Of a stretch of 13,889 nucleotides of DNA, positions 1 to 9,200 are shown one piece after another; the first letter of the stretch is position 1, and each line of letters opens with the position of its first letter. The notes below the pieces were generated by a model. It was not told where the DNA came from, made no database searches, and worked only from the letters and a program-made list of their open reading frames with translations. The DNA lies in contig JANDJZ010001182.1 in assembly GCA_027943245.1 (NCBI GenBank), positions 1-13,889 of the forward strand. Direction: 5' to 3'. Made by a program: the position numbers and the translations under genes. Source of the stretch: Acanthamoeba sp. SK_2022b (taxonomy: Eukaryota > Discosea > Longamoebia > Acanthamoebidae).

Positions 1-21
1 CACACACACATCACACACACA

Positions 22-120
<99 letters not shown>

Positions 121-125
121 CACGC
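1..125. repeat. (CA)n/(TG)n microsatellite
   Basis: The first ~120 bases are almost pure CA dinucleotides with a few interruptions (TCACAC near 10-25, AAC near 90 and 120). On the minus strand this is a TG tract lying 3' of the last visible exon of the glycosyltransferase gene, so it belongs to an intron or to the 3' untranslated region. It also runs to the window edge, so its true length is unknown. Alternating CA/TG tracts of this kind can form Z-DNA and are length-variable. Confidence 0.97.
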
Positions 126-184
126 ACGTGGAAGAGGCAAATTAGGGCATGCAAACGGATGAGCGATGTGTGCTAACAAGCGAC

Positions 185-1870
185 GTGCCTTCCACTCGGT
201 TTCAGGGCCCTTGTTGATGAACTTGCAGACGTCGCCACCATCGAAGGGAACGTTCTTTGGCGCGTTGTAGTGCACGTGGAAAAGGTCGGGCCTGTGTTGT
301 TGGGGTGGCGGTCCCGGTCAAACGCAGCGTCGCGAGCCATAAATGAATGGTGGCGGGGGGGAGGGAGCAACAGTGATCGCACCTGTTGTACCACACCATG
401 CTCAGCATCGTCTCCTCAGTGCCGAGGCATCCTGGAGGGAACGAGACAGAGAGAGAGATCAGCCACACATCAGAGCGGGCATGCGAGCGGGAGCTTTACC
501 GAGCGGGAGCGCATTGGTCAGCATCTCCTCGTAGAGCTCGGCGATCTTGGCGATGTAGTTCCTCTTGCCGCCCATCAGCCAAGCTGAGCCCGCGGGCACA
601 CGGCGCGCGTGAGTCGGGGCGAGCTTCATCTCAGGCGGTGGAGGGGGAAGGGGGGGCACGCACCCTTGGCCTCAAAGCACACGGTCTTGTCCTGCGTCAG
701 GCGGAGCATGGCGGCTCGGTTGCAGCCGTGGATGTGGTGGTCCCGATACATGGGCGTGATGGTGGTCGTGAACTTGTCCATGAAATATCTATCGGTTGGG
801 CCCATGTGTCAGACTCAACCGAGCGAGCGCGAGGCGGTGCGGGCAAACGGTCGTTTACCTGCCCTTGGTCTTGACCTCGGCGACATCGATGCCCCTCTCG
901 GTGCCCATGCGCGGGGTGCAGGCCGACGCATCCATCCACATAAAGTACCTGTCGCCACCGGTTTCGTGTTAGAGTAGAGACCACCTCGTCAAGCAGGCGT
1001 CTCTTAAGGTGGTAGAAGAGAAGCCACACACACGCACATAACACGGCAACGAGAAGAGAGAAGAGGTACTTGGTCTTGAAGGGGTTCTCGTTGGCGAGGT
1101 CGCGCAACCAGAAGAGCCTGTGCATCACGACAGGCGCGTAAAGGTCGCTTTGCCCTGGACGAGACCACGGCGTGACAAGGGAGAGAGGGAGAGCGATGAG
1201 CACGCATCGAGGCAGGGCAAAGGCTTGGGCCGAGAGCGACACGAGAATTGGGGGGGAGGGGCATACCCTGCACCGAAGCGGCGGCTTCGGGGGCGCTGAC
1301 GGCCCACCAGTCGGCCTTCCTGATCTTCTCGATGAGAGGGAAATGCTTCCATTCGCGCAGCTTGGCCACGTCGACGTGTTTGACGTCGATGTTATCGGTG
1401 AGGAAAGGCTTGACGATGGAGTCGTGCTTCGCCTCGATGATGAGGCGCACCTTCTCGTCCTTGAATTGGGACGAGATGAGCTCCATCGTCTTGGTCACGT
1501 ACTGCTCCAGGCTCACCTCCTCGCCGTTGAATGGCAGCGTGTCACGGCCAATGTCTAGCGCAGCGAAAAGGAAGGTGACATCGTCGGCCGATGAATGGTC
1601 TTCGAGGGCAGCAAGCTCCCTCTCCTCCACATCGCGGCCAAGATCTCGCCTTTCCTCCGCCTCGTAACGTTCAATATCGTTCATGGCGCTCAAGTCCGTC
1701 TTGGCCTTGAGTTTACCCTGTCGATTGCGCAGCGCGGCGAGCTGCCTCTCGAGCAGCGGGTTGGAGTAAGTACGCTCAGGTGGGCCCGACAGGATGTGCT
1801 GAAGGTAGAAGAGGGAGAAGAGGATGAAGGCCAAAAGGAGGAAGAGCGAGAAGATTTGATCCAATCGCAT
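185..1870 (-). CDS. HtrL/YibB-type putative glycosyltransferase, type II membrane protein (3' end uncertain)
   Basis: Seven exons read on the minus strand give about 381 residues: 1870-1267, 1154-1070, 948-859, 788-664, 583-500, 431-383 and 291 to about 185. All junctions are GT-AG and keep phase. I start at the ATG at 1870 because it opens directly into a hydrophobic segment (about residues 5-25, FSLFLLLAFILFSLFYL), typical of a type II Golgi/ER anchor. A charged, probably coiled stalk follows, then a lumenal domain. That domain begins near TFLFAALDIGR and contains the segment with NPFKTKYFMWMDAS (WMD at about residues 234-236), the order I know from the HtrL/YibB family, whose bacterial members sit in surface-polysaccharide loci. 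The substrate is unknown. In-frame ATGs at 1918 and 2038 are alternatives, but the longest version runs into duplicated flanking DNA. The last exon stays open towards the TG repeat, so either a weak donor near 184 or further coding sequence off the edge is possible. Confidence 0.75.
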
Positions 1871-2249
1871 CTTGGACGTGCCACCCGCGGCTGATCTAAC
1901 ATCTCTAGCCCCGCGCATTTCCAAATCTCTTCTTCGTGGATCAAAGCAATAATCAAAGGGATCAAGAGAGAATCGAGGCGGCGTGAAGTCCAACGAGATG
2001 CTACCGACACGTACAGGTGCACCAACAGAGGGCTTCAAAAAGAAATTCTGTAAGGAAATGCGGCTCGTCGACAGATAAGCTATCTTGACCGCCTTGCGTG
2101 CTCGTTCCGCTCAGCGTCGCAGTGAACAGTGTACGTACTCTTCCACCTTTTCTAATTTGTGCATGGCGATAGGTGCACCTATCAAACCTTGTCGCTGACG
2201 AGATTGCTGGGTGATTATGATCCAGGTTTCTAAGACCTCCGCCACAGCT
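1871..2249. promoter_or_regulatory. Divergent intergenic region, glycosyltransferase versus secreted-protein pseudogene
   Basis: These ~380 bases separate the minus-strand glycosyltransferase start from the lost start of the plus-strand pseudogene, so any promoters here fire outward in both directions. From 1951 to 2078 the sequence is nearly repeated at 3212-3313, with shared blocks such as AATCAAAGGGATCAAGAG, CCAACGAGATGCTACC and TGCGGCTCGTCGACAGATAA. A second shared block, CCTTTTCTAATTTGTG, occurs near 2147 and near 3490. I see no clear TATA box. An alternative is that part of 1871-2038 is translated as an N-terminal extension of the glycosyltransferase. Confidence 0.5.
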
Positions 2250-3211
2250 ACGGGATCCACCTTTCCTTGGTTCTTGTGCTTACTGCCCGTGCGAGCTGCT
2301 GCCCACTGGATCTTCTGTTTCTTCTCCTCCCCGTGACTCACCAACTACGCTCTTCTCCCATCATTCAGAGCCCCCGGCTCGGGTGACAGTGGGCGACAGC
2401 TTCGTGGTTTCAGTGATGGTCACCAACAATACAACTCGTCGTCTGGCTCCTGCACTAGCGGTAACATTACTACCCCAATTGGGACTACTTTTACTGTCCA
2501 GGCCTCCAAGTGATATCTCTCACGGAGACAGCAACCAACAGTGCGATTGATCCCCAACAGTAACCAGGTCCACATCACTCTGCTGACTTTTTAACTCGCA
2601 GCCGGGTCTGGTCTAAATGAAACACGCCACCTGAGTCAAGCGAACATCACCACAACGGCAAGTACCTTGTACCACTACCAGTCCTTTTATCAACTTCTCC
2701 AAAACGCGGGGAACACAATCCAGGTGCTCCTTCCCCCCACAATGCGGGCCACTGCTGATTTGTGACTTGTCTTTGAGATGCAGGTCACCTCCGATACCAA
2801 GTAGGGCACCATTGACCACAACATCTTCATCCCGGTAGCCGCGGAGGATTGTGTTCAGGCCAACACAAATTCGACCTACCTTGTCCAATTCACATAAAGA
2901 GGTATGCTCTCCTTTCATCTTCCTTCAGCATTCTCGCACTGGCCGGCCAGTAACTCTTCAGAGTTGTGTTCAGTGGACTGCGCTGCGGGCAAGCATATGG
3001 TAGAGGGTACGGGTTGTACTTCGTCCGCCTCGTCCCTCCGTGCTGCATGGTGGAGCCTCTTTGAGGTTGCATGCGTAACGTTCGACATCGTCCATTGATG
3101 GTGGTTGCTAGTTAGCAATGATAAAGCTGGTTACCCCACCGTTGGCGGTCATCTGGCTCTGGCGGCAATACTCGGTCGAAGTGTTGTATGTCTAGCCCAA
3201 CATGTAAGTGG
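1951..3211 (+). repeat. Tandem duplication, unit A (decayed)
   Basis: Unit A matches unit B (3212-~4820) block by block: the head (1951-2078 against 3212-3313), the signal-peptide region (~2250 against 3647), exon 2 (2369 against 3766), exon 3 (2602 against 4011), exon 4 (~2784 against ~4208), exon 5 (2974 against 4418), and a tail near 3135-3197 against short stretches between 4650 and 4820. The offset grows from about 1260 to about 1450 because unit A has several deletions, including ~140 bases after the head. The end of A abuts the start of B at 3211/3212, as a direct tandem duplication predicts. Confidence 0.85.
2250..3098 (+). pseudogene. Decayed copy of the secreted glycoprotein gene
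   Basis: This is the unit A counterpart of the intact gene at 3647-4527. Four independent lesions are visible. The start codon is ACG at 2250 where the other copy has ATG. One base is missing in the signal-peptide stretch. One base is missing near 2430 in exon 2, where the intact copy reads ACCAACATGTAC. Two glutamine codons have become stops: TAG at 2802-2804 and TAA at 2895-2897, where the other copy has CAG. The exon 3 equivalent (2602-2723) is still open and both its splice sites are preserved, so decay looks recent or patchy. It lacks most of the W-rich segment found after unit B. I infer that it makes no functional protein. Confidence 0.82.
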
Positions 3212-3646
3212 AATCAAAGGGATCAAGAGAATCGGCGTGTTGTCCAACGAGATGCTACCAACACGTACAGAGGGCGGTGGCTTCAAAAAGAAATGCGGCT
3301 CGTCGACAGATAACCAGCCAGTCGCGCTTGCTGCGGCACGCGTCTCGCACATCTATGAAGTCACCTGTCAAGCGAGTGGCTTAAGATTTCAGCTTTGACA
3401 AGCTCATCTTGTCTTTGCTCAACTTGCCGGCTCAATGGCCCAATGGTCCTTGATGGCTTCCAAATCGGTAGCGTACGTCAGTGAACTTTACCTTTTCTAA
3501 TTTGTGTGTGCGCGGTGATAGGTGCGGTAACTGGGTGGCCGCTGTATACTCAGTGATGTTGTTGCTGGGTGAGGATGAGACCAGCAGGTTTTTAAGACCT
3601 CAGCCGCTTTAGTTGTTGCAACCTTTACACATCACAAACCCCAACT
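3099..3646. promoter_or_regulatory. Spacer, and presumed promoter and 5' UTR of the intact secreted-protein gene
   Basis: 3099-3211 is the ragged end of unit A and 3212-3313 is the duplicated head. 3314-3480 has no counterpart in unit A. 3480-3646 aligns again with the region before the pseudogene. B carries about 33 extra bases just before its ATG (around 3605-3645) that A lacks, so A has lost its immediate leader. A 97-codon open stretch crosses 3105-3398, but it mixes the junk end of A with the head of B, so I treat it as chance. No confident TATA or initiator element is visible. Confidence 0.4.
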
Positions 3647-4527
3647 ATGGGCTCCTACCTTTCCTTGGTTCTCGTGCTTACTGCCCGTGCGAGCTGCTGC
3701 CCTCTGGATCTTCTGTTTCTTCCCTCCCCATGACTCACCAACTCTGCTCTTCTCTCGTCTTTCAGAGCCCCCGGCTCGGGTGACAGTGGGTGACAGCTTC
3801 GTGGTTTCAGTAATGGTCACCAACATGTACAACTCGTCATCTGGCTCCTGCACTACAGGCAGCTCCGGGAGTTACTACCCCAACTGGGACTACTTTCACA
3901 GTCCAGGCCTCCAAGTGATATCTCTCACGGAGACAGCAACCAACAGTGCGATTGATCCAACATTAGCCAGGTCTTTACACGCATCTTCTTGCTGACTTTT
4001 CAACTTGCAGTCGCGTCTGGTCTGAATGAAACACGCCACCTTAGTCAAGCGAACATAACCACAACGGCAAGTACCTTGTACCACTATACGTCCTTTTATC
4101 AACTTCTCCAAGATGCGGAGAACACTATCCAGGTGCTTCGTTCCCCCCCCCCACCACCACTATGCAAATGATTCTCTGACGTTATTTTGCGATCACGTAG
4201 GTGGACTTTGAGATGATGGTCACAGCCAATACCAAGCAGGGCACCATTGACCATAACATCTTCATCCCGGTTGCCGCAAGTGATTGTGTTCAGGCCAACA
4301 CAACATCGACCTACCTCGTCCAATTCACACAGAGAGGTATGCTCTTCTTTCATCTTCCTGTAGCATTATCGCACCGGCCGGCATGGGTGGAGATCAACTC
4401 ACCTGAGTTGCGTGCAGTGGACTGCGCTGGTGCGGGCAAGCAGATGGTAGAGGGTGAGGGTTGTGCTTCGTCCGCCTCGTCCCTCCGTGCTGCGTGGTGG
4501 GGCCTCTTTGAGGGGTTGCATGTGTAA
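3647..4527 (+). CDS. Small secreted, probably N-glycosylated protein, unrecognised family (195 aa)
   Basis: Five exons, 3647-3686, 3766-3945, 4011-4132, 4201-4336 and 4418-4527, join with matching phases into 588 nt. Residues 1-13 (MGSYLSLVLVLTA) look like a signal peptide. The mature part starts near QPPARVTVGDSFVVSV and has the alternating hydrophobic pattern of a beta-sandwich. It carries four sequons (NSS, NET, NIT, NTT) and several cysteines, fitting an extracellular or surface glycoprotein. I do not recognise the family; bacterial-type DUF11/CARDB-like beta repeats are only a loose resemblance. Exon 1 and exon 2 both end at GTGCGA donors. Intron 4 (4337-4417) is 81 nt with no in-frame stop, so retention would add 27 residues. 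An alternative 3' end uses a GTGTAA donor at 4522 to join the W-rich segment at 4772-4954, giving about 254 residues. Base composition is visibly less GC-rich than in the flanking genes. Confidence 0.72.
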
Positions 4528-4771
4528 CGTCATTCATTAGCAATGATGAAGATGGTTTTCATTGAAAGCACTACATCACCGAGCGACGAGCGCGATAAAT
4601 TAAATGCCGTGCGCTTCGGTGTTTACGCTATCTGCCCCACCGTTGGCGGTTGCTCCTTCCTTGCCTGCAAAGGGAGGTCATCAGGGACTGGCGGCAGGCA
4701 AGACGTGACAACAGGTTCTCCTATTGTTATGATCAACCCTTTGATTGAACATGTTCATGTTGGACGGATAG
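4528..4771. other. Non-coding stretch after exon 5: 3' UTR or a 250-nt intron
   Basis: This is less GC-rich than the flanking genes. It contains short matches to the tail of unit A (TAGCAATGAT, CCCCACCGTTGGCGGT, GGTCATC ... CTGGCGGCA) separated by B-only sequence. An open stretch from 4543 to 4833 has no signal peptide, no recognisable motif and no preserved partner frame in unit A, so I do not call it a gene. A polypyrimidine-poor CAG at about 4709-4711 is another weak acceptor candidate. Confidence 0.4.
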
Positions 4772-4954
4772 GGCTGGTATCACCCCGGCGCACACTGGTC
4801 GAATCGGCTGTACGTCAGGAGCTGGGACTCTAAAGGCAATAAACGCGCAGTGGTCTTGTTCTGGCGCCATGTGGCCAACAACAACTACACCCACGAACTG
4901 CGACCATCTACTTCGAGCTGGCTTGGGGCAGAGCAACAGCGCGAAGAAAGGTGA
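4772..4954 (+). CDS. W-rich open segment, candidate terminal exon of the secreted-protein gene
   Basis: After an AG at 4770-4771 there are 60 open codons ending in TGA at 4952-4954. The translation is unusually aromatic (five Trp, with GWYHPGAHW and VVLFWRHVANNNYTHEL) and carries one more sequon, NYT, so it reads like real extracellular protein. A phase-0 join from CAT at 4521 (donor GTGTAA) to GGC at 4772 would attach it to the upstream gene through a 250-nt intron. The acceptor has a poor pyrimidine tract, so the join is tentative. It could instead be a remnant of an older, larger gene. AATAAA at 4838-4843 falls inside this frame and is probably coding. Confidence 0.45.
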   Translation, partial: GWYHPGAHWSNRLYVRSWDSKGNKRAVVLFWRHVANNNYTHELRPSTSSWLGAEQQREER

Positions 4955-4956
4955 GC

Positions 4957-6246
4957 TCATTTCTTCTTCTCTCTGGGTTCGTGGTCGAGAGACAGGTCGT
5001 AGAGTTGCTTGTCGGGCAGGGCCGGCAGGGCGGTGAGGAAGGTCTTGAGCGGCTCCTTGGGCTCGAAGGCGTACTTTCTTTGCTGGTACTGCTGCACCTC
5101 CTGGATCACCCGGTACACCAGCTGCCTCTGTTGTTGTTATGCGCGTGTGAGCGAGTCAGCCCACTGCACAACTCAAAAGCGACTGAGGACAATGAACGAA
5201 CCTTGTAGAAGTTTACAAGGCCATCCGATTCATCAGGATTGCCGTCTTCGATGAAGACCAAGTCCGTCAGGTACACGCCGCTGGCATGGCACGCAACGTC
5301 AACGCAATGTGTAGGCGTCGGTCAGGGAACGCCCTCTGGTGGCCCGACAAAAAGGAGAAACGGTGCGTACAGGTAGGGAATGCAAGGCGGGCTGGCCTCG
5401 TGCAGACTGTCGCGGTAGTTCTTGAAGGCACTCTGTGGATGCATCAGCGTTTCCATCTTTTGGAAAGACTGGTGTGTGCGTGTGCGTGTGCGTGTGCGTG
5501 TGTGCGTTGGCGAGGAATCGCAGATTGGTCAGTAAGTCAACGCCGGACTCAATTGAGACCGGCCTAGTATGGCGATTGAGGCGGGCGTACGGTGAGGAGC
5601 TTCTTCGACATGTCGGTCTTGATGGCCTTGAGCCGGTTGACTGAGGCCGTGTTGAGGCCGGCGATGATGCCCATCAGCGTGTTGAAGTTGTTGAGTTTTC
5701 GCAGACACTGCGGCCACCAGCCCCAACAACGGCGAACAAGTGTCAGCGCTGTGCAGGAGCTGGGAGTGGCCACAGTGCACAGAGGAGCGGAGTCAAGTAT
5801 CAATGACAGAGAAGGGCACCTCGGCGAGCTGGATGAACTTCTCGGCAACCTTCTTGCGGTCCTTGGCCTTCTCTTGGAGCAGGATCATATTAGCGACCCA
5901 GAAGGACACGCTGTTGGCTCGGTTGATCATCGCTCGCACGTTGGGGGCCCTGTAGGCCAGCTTCGTGCTGTTCCACGACTGGTTGAGCAGCTCCGATGGC
6001 TGGCCGATTGCATTCACGCACGGCACCAGCGTGAGTGATGTGTGTGTGGGAAACAGAGAGGCCTCATCATTGCCGTGCGCTGTGTACCTCGATGTTGGAG
6101 TAGATGGCAAAGTCGATGAGGGTCAGCTGCTCGGCAATGTCCTGGGCCGGCACGGCGAGGAACACGTCTGATACGCTCTTCGCGTCGGGCCACTGCGTGT
6201 TGTGGGGGTGGATCACGTCAGAGTCGAGCCGAGGCGCACAAACAGT
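4957..6246 (-). other. CDC25/RasGEF catalytic domain, exons 11-16
   Basis: Exon 11 holds AEQLTLIDFAIYSNIE, joined to PSELLNQSWNSTKLAY in exon 12, then NSVSFWVANMILLQE. Exon 13 holds CLRKLNNFNTLMGIIAGLN and SVNRLKAIK. Exon 14 ends PPCIPYL, and exon 15 gives GVYLTDLVFIEDGNPDESDG. Exon 16 closes with the C-terminal helix (LVYRVIQEVQQYQ) and a short charged tail. All expected blocks are present and none is truncated, so catalytic activity is expected. I cannot tell Ras from Rap specificity from sequence alone; the LTDL-FIEDGNPD block resembles the amoebozoan Ras-type exchange factors I know. Confidence 0.95.
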
Positions 6247-9200
6247 CTGACAAGGGCGGGGCGCACGCTTAGCTCGCTGGGAGGAGCAAACATGTTGCTC
6301 CTTTCGTTTCGTCGGGTCTCAATCTGTTTGGTTGGTTGGACCGCCCAAGACGTCAGCCGCATGGATCATAAGACAAGTCTGGCGGTGGAGGAGCGAGAGA
6401 GCAAGAAGGCATACCTTTGTGGTGATCTCCTTCTTGAGTATGGCGGCGAGCTCCTCGTATCCATCGTTCTTGAGCGTATTATCCACAAAATTGTACACCT
6501 TTCCGATCATGTCCTCGTCCAAGTCCGAAAATTGGGTCGAAACCCAGTACTTGAGCACCACCGACACCCTGGCGTGGGCATTGAGAGGAGTGGCGTCGGC
6601 GGCGACGGTGGTGGTGAGTTTGCGAGAAGTCAACGTTGCGATCCGCGTAGGGCCTCAGTGGCTTTAGCAAAAGGGTTGCAGGGCGGTGGAGCTGTACCGA
6701 AGACGGATCGCTTCTTTCATCTTTTCCTCCACTCGACCCTCTGGAACGTTGTACCTCTGCAGCAGCTTCTCAAACAGCTTGTGGGGCGTTGTGAAGGACT
6801 GGTACGTCGTGATGAACGTATGCAAAAAATTGCTGTCTGTTTTGCGTTGGGTCAGGTCAGGTCAGGTCAAACTCACGGAGTGCCACGACACAGTGGTGGG
6901 CCCACCACCGTACCGTAGTTTTCTACAGAGGTCAAGCTCTCGATCAGCCGATTGAGAGAGGCGGCCGTGATGGCCTTCCGGTCGTCGTATCTGATGCCAG
7001 TCGTCTGACACTCTGGCGGGTCGTCCCACATGTTGGTGTCTGCCCGCTCTTCGTCCTCGACCAACATCGCCGGCAGATCCGAGTTGAACGAGGCCATTGA
7101 GTATCTGTTGTGAGTGCCGCGTTGCGTTGCGGCGCGCTGGTCAGAGCACCACGCAACAAAGCCTTTTCCTCTCCACTCCTAGCGCGGTTGAATGGCGCAC
7201 CGGTGCTTGTTGAGCGAGAGGTAGATGGAGGTTTCGACCAGATCGAGCAACTTGGCCGTGGCATCTGCAAGCCCTCTCGCCGTCGAAGTCAACACGACGT
7301 AGTAGCCTGAGGGAAGCCCACAATGTCAGACATTTGCTCTGTAGAGGGAGAGAGAGAGAGAGAGAAGGAAAGACCTGTGACTTTAGGATTGGTCGAGATG
7401 ACGGAGATGGCAGCGAGCAGCTGAAGTGTGAGCACTCGCACGGCGTTGCTCTCAAAATAGACCCGCTTCTGGAGGCTGGTCTCCACCATCTTGGCCGCGA
7501 GCGTGGAGGCGGCGTTGACACAGTCCTCCTCGAGCACGCCCCGCGTTCGCGACTCGGCGGTGGTCTTCACGGCGGACTCGATGATCTTGATCGTCGCGTT
7601 GTTGACCTTGGCCATGCGGCCGGCGGCGAACGCGAGCAGGAGGATCTTCTTCAGTATAAGGTACAGCATGCGCGACGCGTCCTCCAGCGATTCCGAAGCG
7701 CCCTTTGGATTGATCACGTGTTCATTGGCCGTCACGATAAACTCCAGGGCGGCGTCGCCCAACTACGTCACGGGAGGTGGGTTTGAGGTGAGTAAGTGGA
7801 GTATCGGCAAATTTACTGTATGAGTGCGTACATTAACGGCGATGGTCTTGAACTGGTTGCTGGTCTTCTTGGGGTCCAACGTAAGCGTTCCCGCTGCGTC
7901 CTCCACCGAGATGTCCTGTGCGGATAGCGCATGAGTGAGAGACTGTGGTAAAATATGCGCGCGCATACGGTTGGGTGCACTGACCACGTCATCAAAGACA
8001 TTCTTCGCCTTGTTGGCCTGTCGGCGCGTCATGGTGTCCTTTCGCCATTCCATGTAGTTCTCGAGGGCCACAATCTTCTCCAGCTCGGATCGCGGCTCGA
8101 AGTCGGAGCTCGTGGTCAACTTCTCGGTTGCTTCGATGTCCCCTGAGGAATCTGCTCAACGATGTCAGGACTACGAGTCAAGCACCGTGTAGACCAGTGT
8201 GGCAGTGCATACCTTCCAAGCTCAGCTCTTGGCTGATCGTGGAGACGATCTCCTGACGCATGCCCTTGATCTCCGGATACTTTTCCTCGAGCGTTTGCAC
8301 CACCTGGTCGGCCACCTTTGTCGCTGGCTGCGTGCGCAGGTAATGGGCAAGCCAATCATGATCAGTCGATACGCTAACCTTCAACAGCTCATTCCCCTTC
8401 CCCCAAGATGCTGTGCATCCGCCGGGCGCTACCTCGGTCCAATTACCGCTGGCGCGCTTGTGGGTCATGGTAGCTAGCGCCTGCTGGATCTGCCCCGGAG
8501 GCAACGAGTAGCGCTTGTTGATGCCGTCCTGTTCAAGCGACTCGGTCGTGAGCCAAAGGGCCACCCGCCATGGGAGTGCCAGTGTCGTACCCAGTTGACG
8601 AGTTTGCCGCTGTGCTGGCGGCCAGGGCTGCGGAGGCTCTCCGCGGAAGCGGACGGTACTTCCAGGCGCCTGCGCCCGAGGGTTATCGGAGCTGCAGCCT
8701 GACTCTGACTCAATTGCTGCTGCTGTTGTGGTTGCTGCTGCTGCTGTTGTTGTTGTGGTGGTTGCTGTTCGGTGACAGCGGCAGCCGCAGCCGCGGCGTT
8801 CGTTCTGGCCAGAGTCATCACCCCCGACTCGAGCGTGGATTTCGAGGCCGCTAGCAGTCGGCTCTGGATGGCCATGGCGCACAAGCGCATGGCCTCCTCC
8901 ACGGTTTCGCGCGCGGTAGCGAGGTGCTGTTTATAAAGCGTGTCCTGAGGCGTGCGCAGAGCGATCTTGCCCGTGGAAATGATCTTGAGCGAGGCCTGCT
9001 TGAGCTTTGCGCCATCGCGCTCGATACCAAGGCTCTTGGCTGTTTCAATGAGCTGAGCCAGCTTCTTGGCCGATGTCGTGGCCTCGGTCACGAAGGCGGC
9101 CTTGTTACCCACGTTGACGGCATCGACAAGGTTGCTGAGACTGACCAGTGCCTCGTCGACCACGCGCTTGACGTCGTGGAGCATCCTGTCGTTCTCTCGC

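Larger units (their letters stand above)
3212..4820 (+). repeat. Tandem duplication, unit B (intact)
   Basis: Partner of unit A. It retains the start codon, an open frame and all splice sites of the five-exon gene, plus the segment before 3480 and around 4560-4690 that A has lost. The right limit is uncertain. The last recognisable match is a short block around 4797-4820 (GGTCGAA ... TGTACGTCAG) against 3173-3197 in unit A, so the duplication seems to have stopped inside the W-rich segment that begins at 4772. Confidence 0.8.

Noticed and set aside
386..977. Overlapping plus-strand open frames opposite the glycosyltransferase
   Set aside because: No motif or start context; they are shadows of the minus-strand exons that carry the family motifs.
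1004..2038. Glycosyltransferase start at the ATG at 2038
   Set aside because: The extra residues come partly from the duplicated block whose other copy is non-coding, and they would put ~56 residues before the anchor. The start at 1870 (or 1918) is simpler, though not proven.
3105..3398. 97-codon plus-strand open frame across the unit A/B junction
   Set aside because: It joins the degenerate end of unit A to the non-coding head of unit B and has no equivalent open frame at the first head copy.
4838..4843. Plus-strand AATAAA as a poly(A) signal for the secreted-protein gene
   Set aside because: It lies in the open W-rich frame as Asn-Lys codons and is more than 300 bases from the TAA at 4527. 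It could still act if the W-rich exon is not used.
6202..6918. 238-codon open frame on the plus strand
   Set aside because: It lies opposite RasGEF exons 9-11 and crosses their introns; the minus strand shows exact REM and CDC25 motifs. Antisense open frames are common in GC-rich coding DNA.
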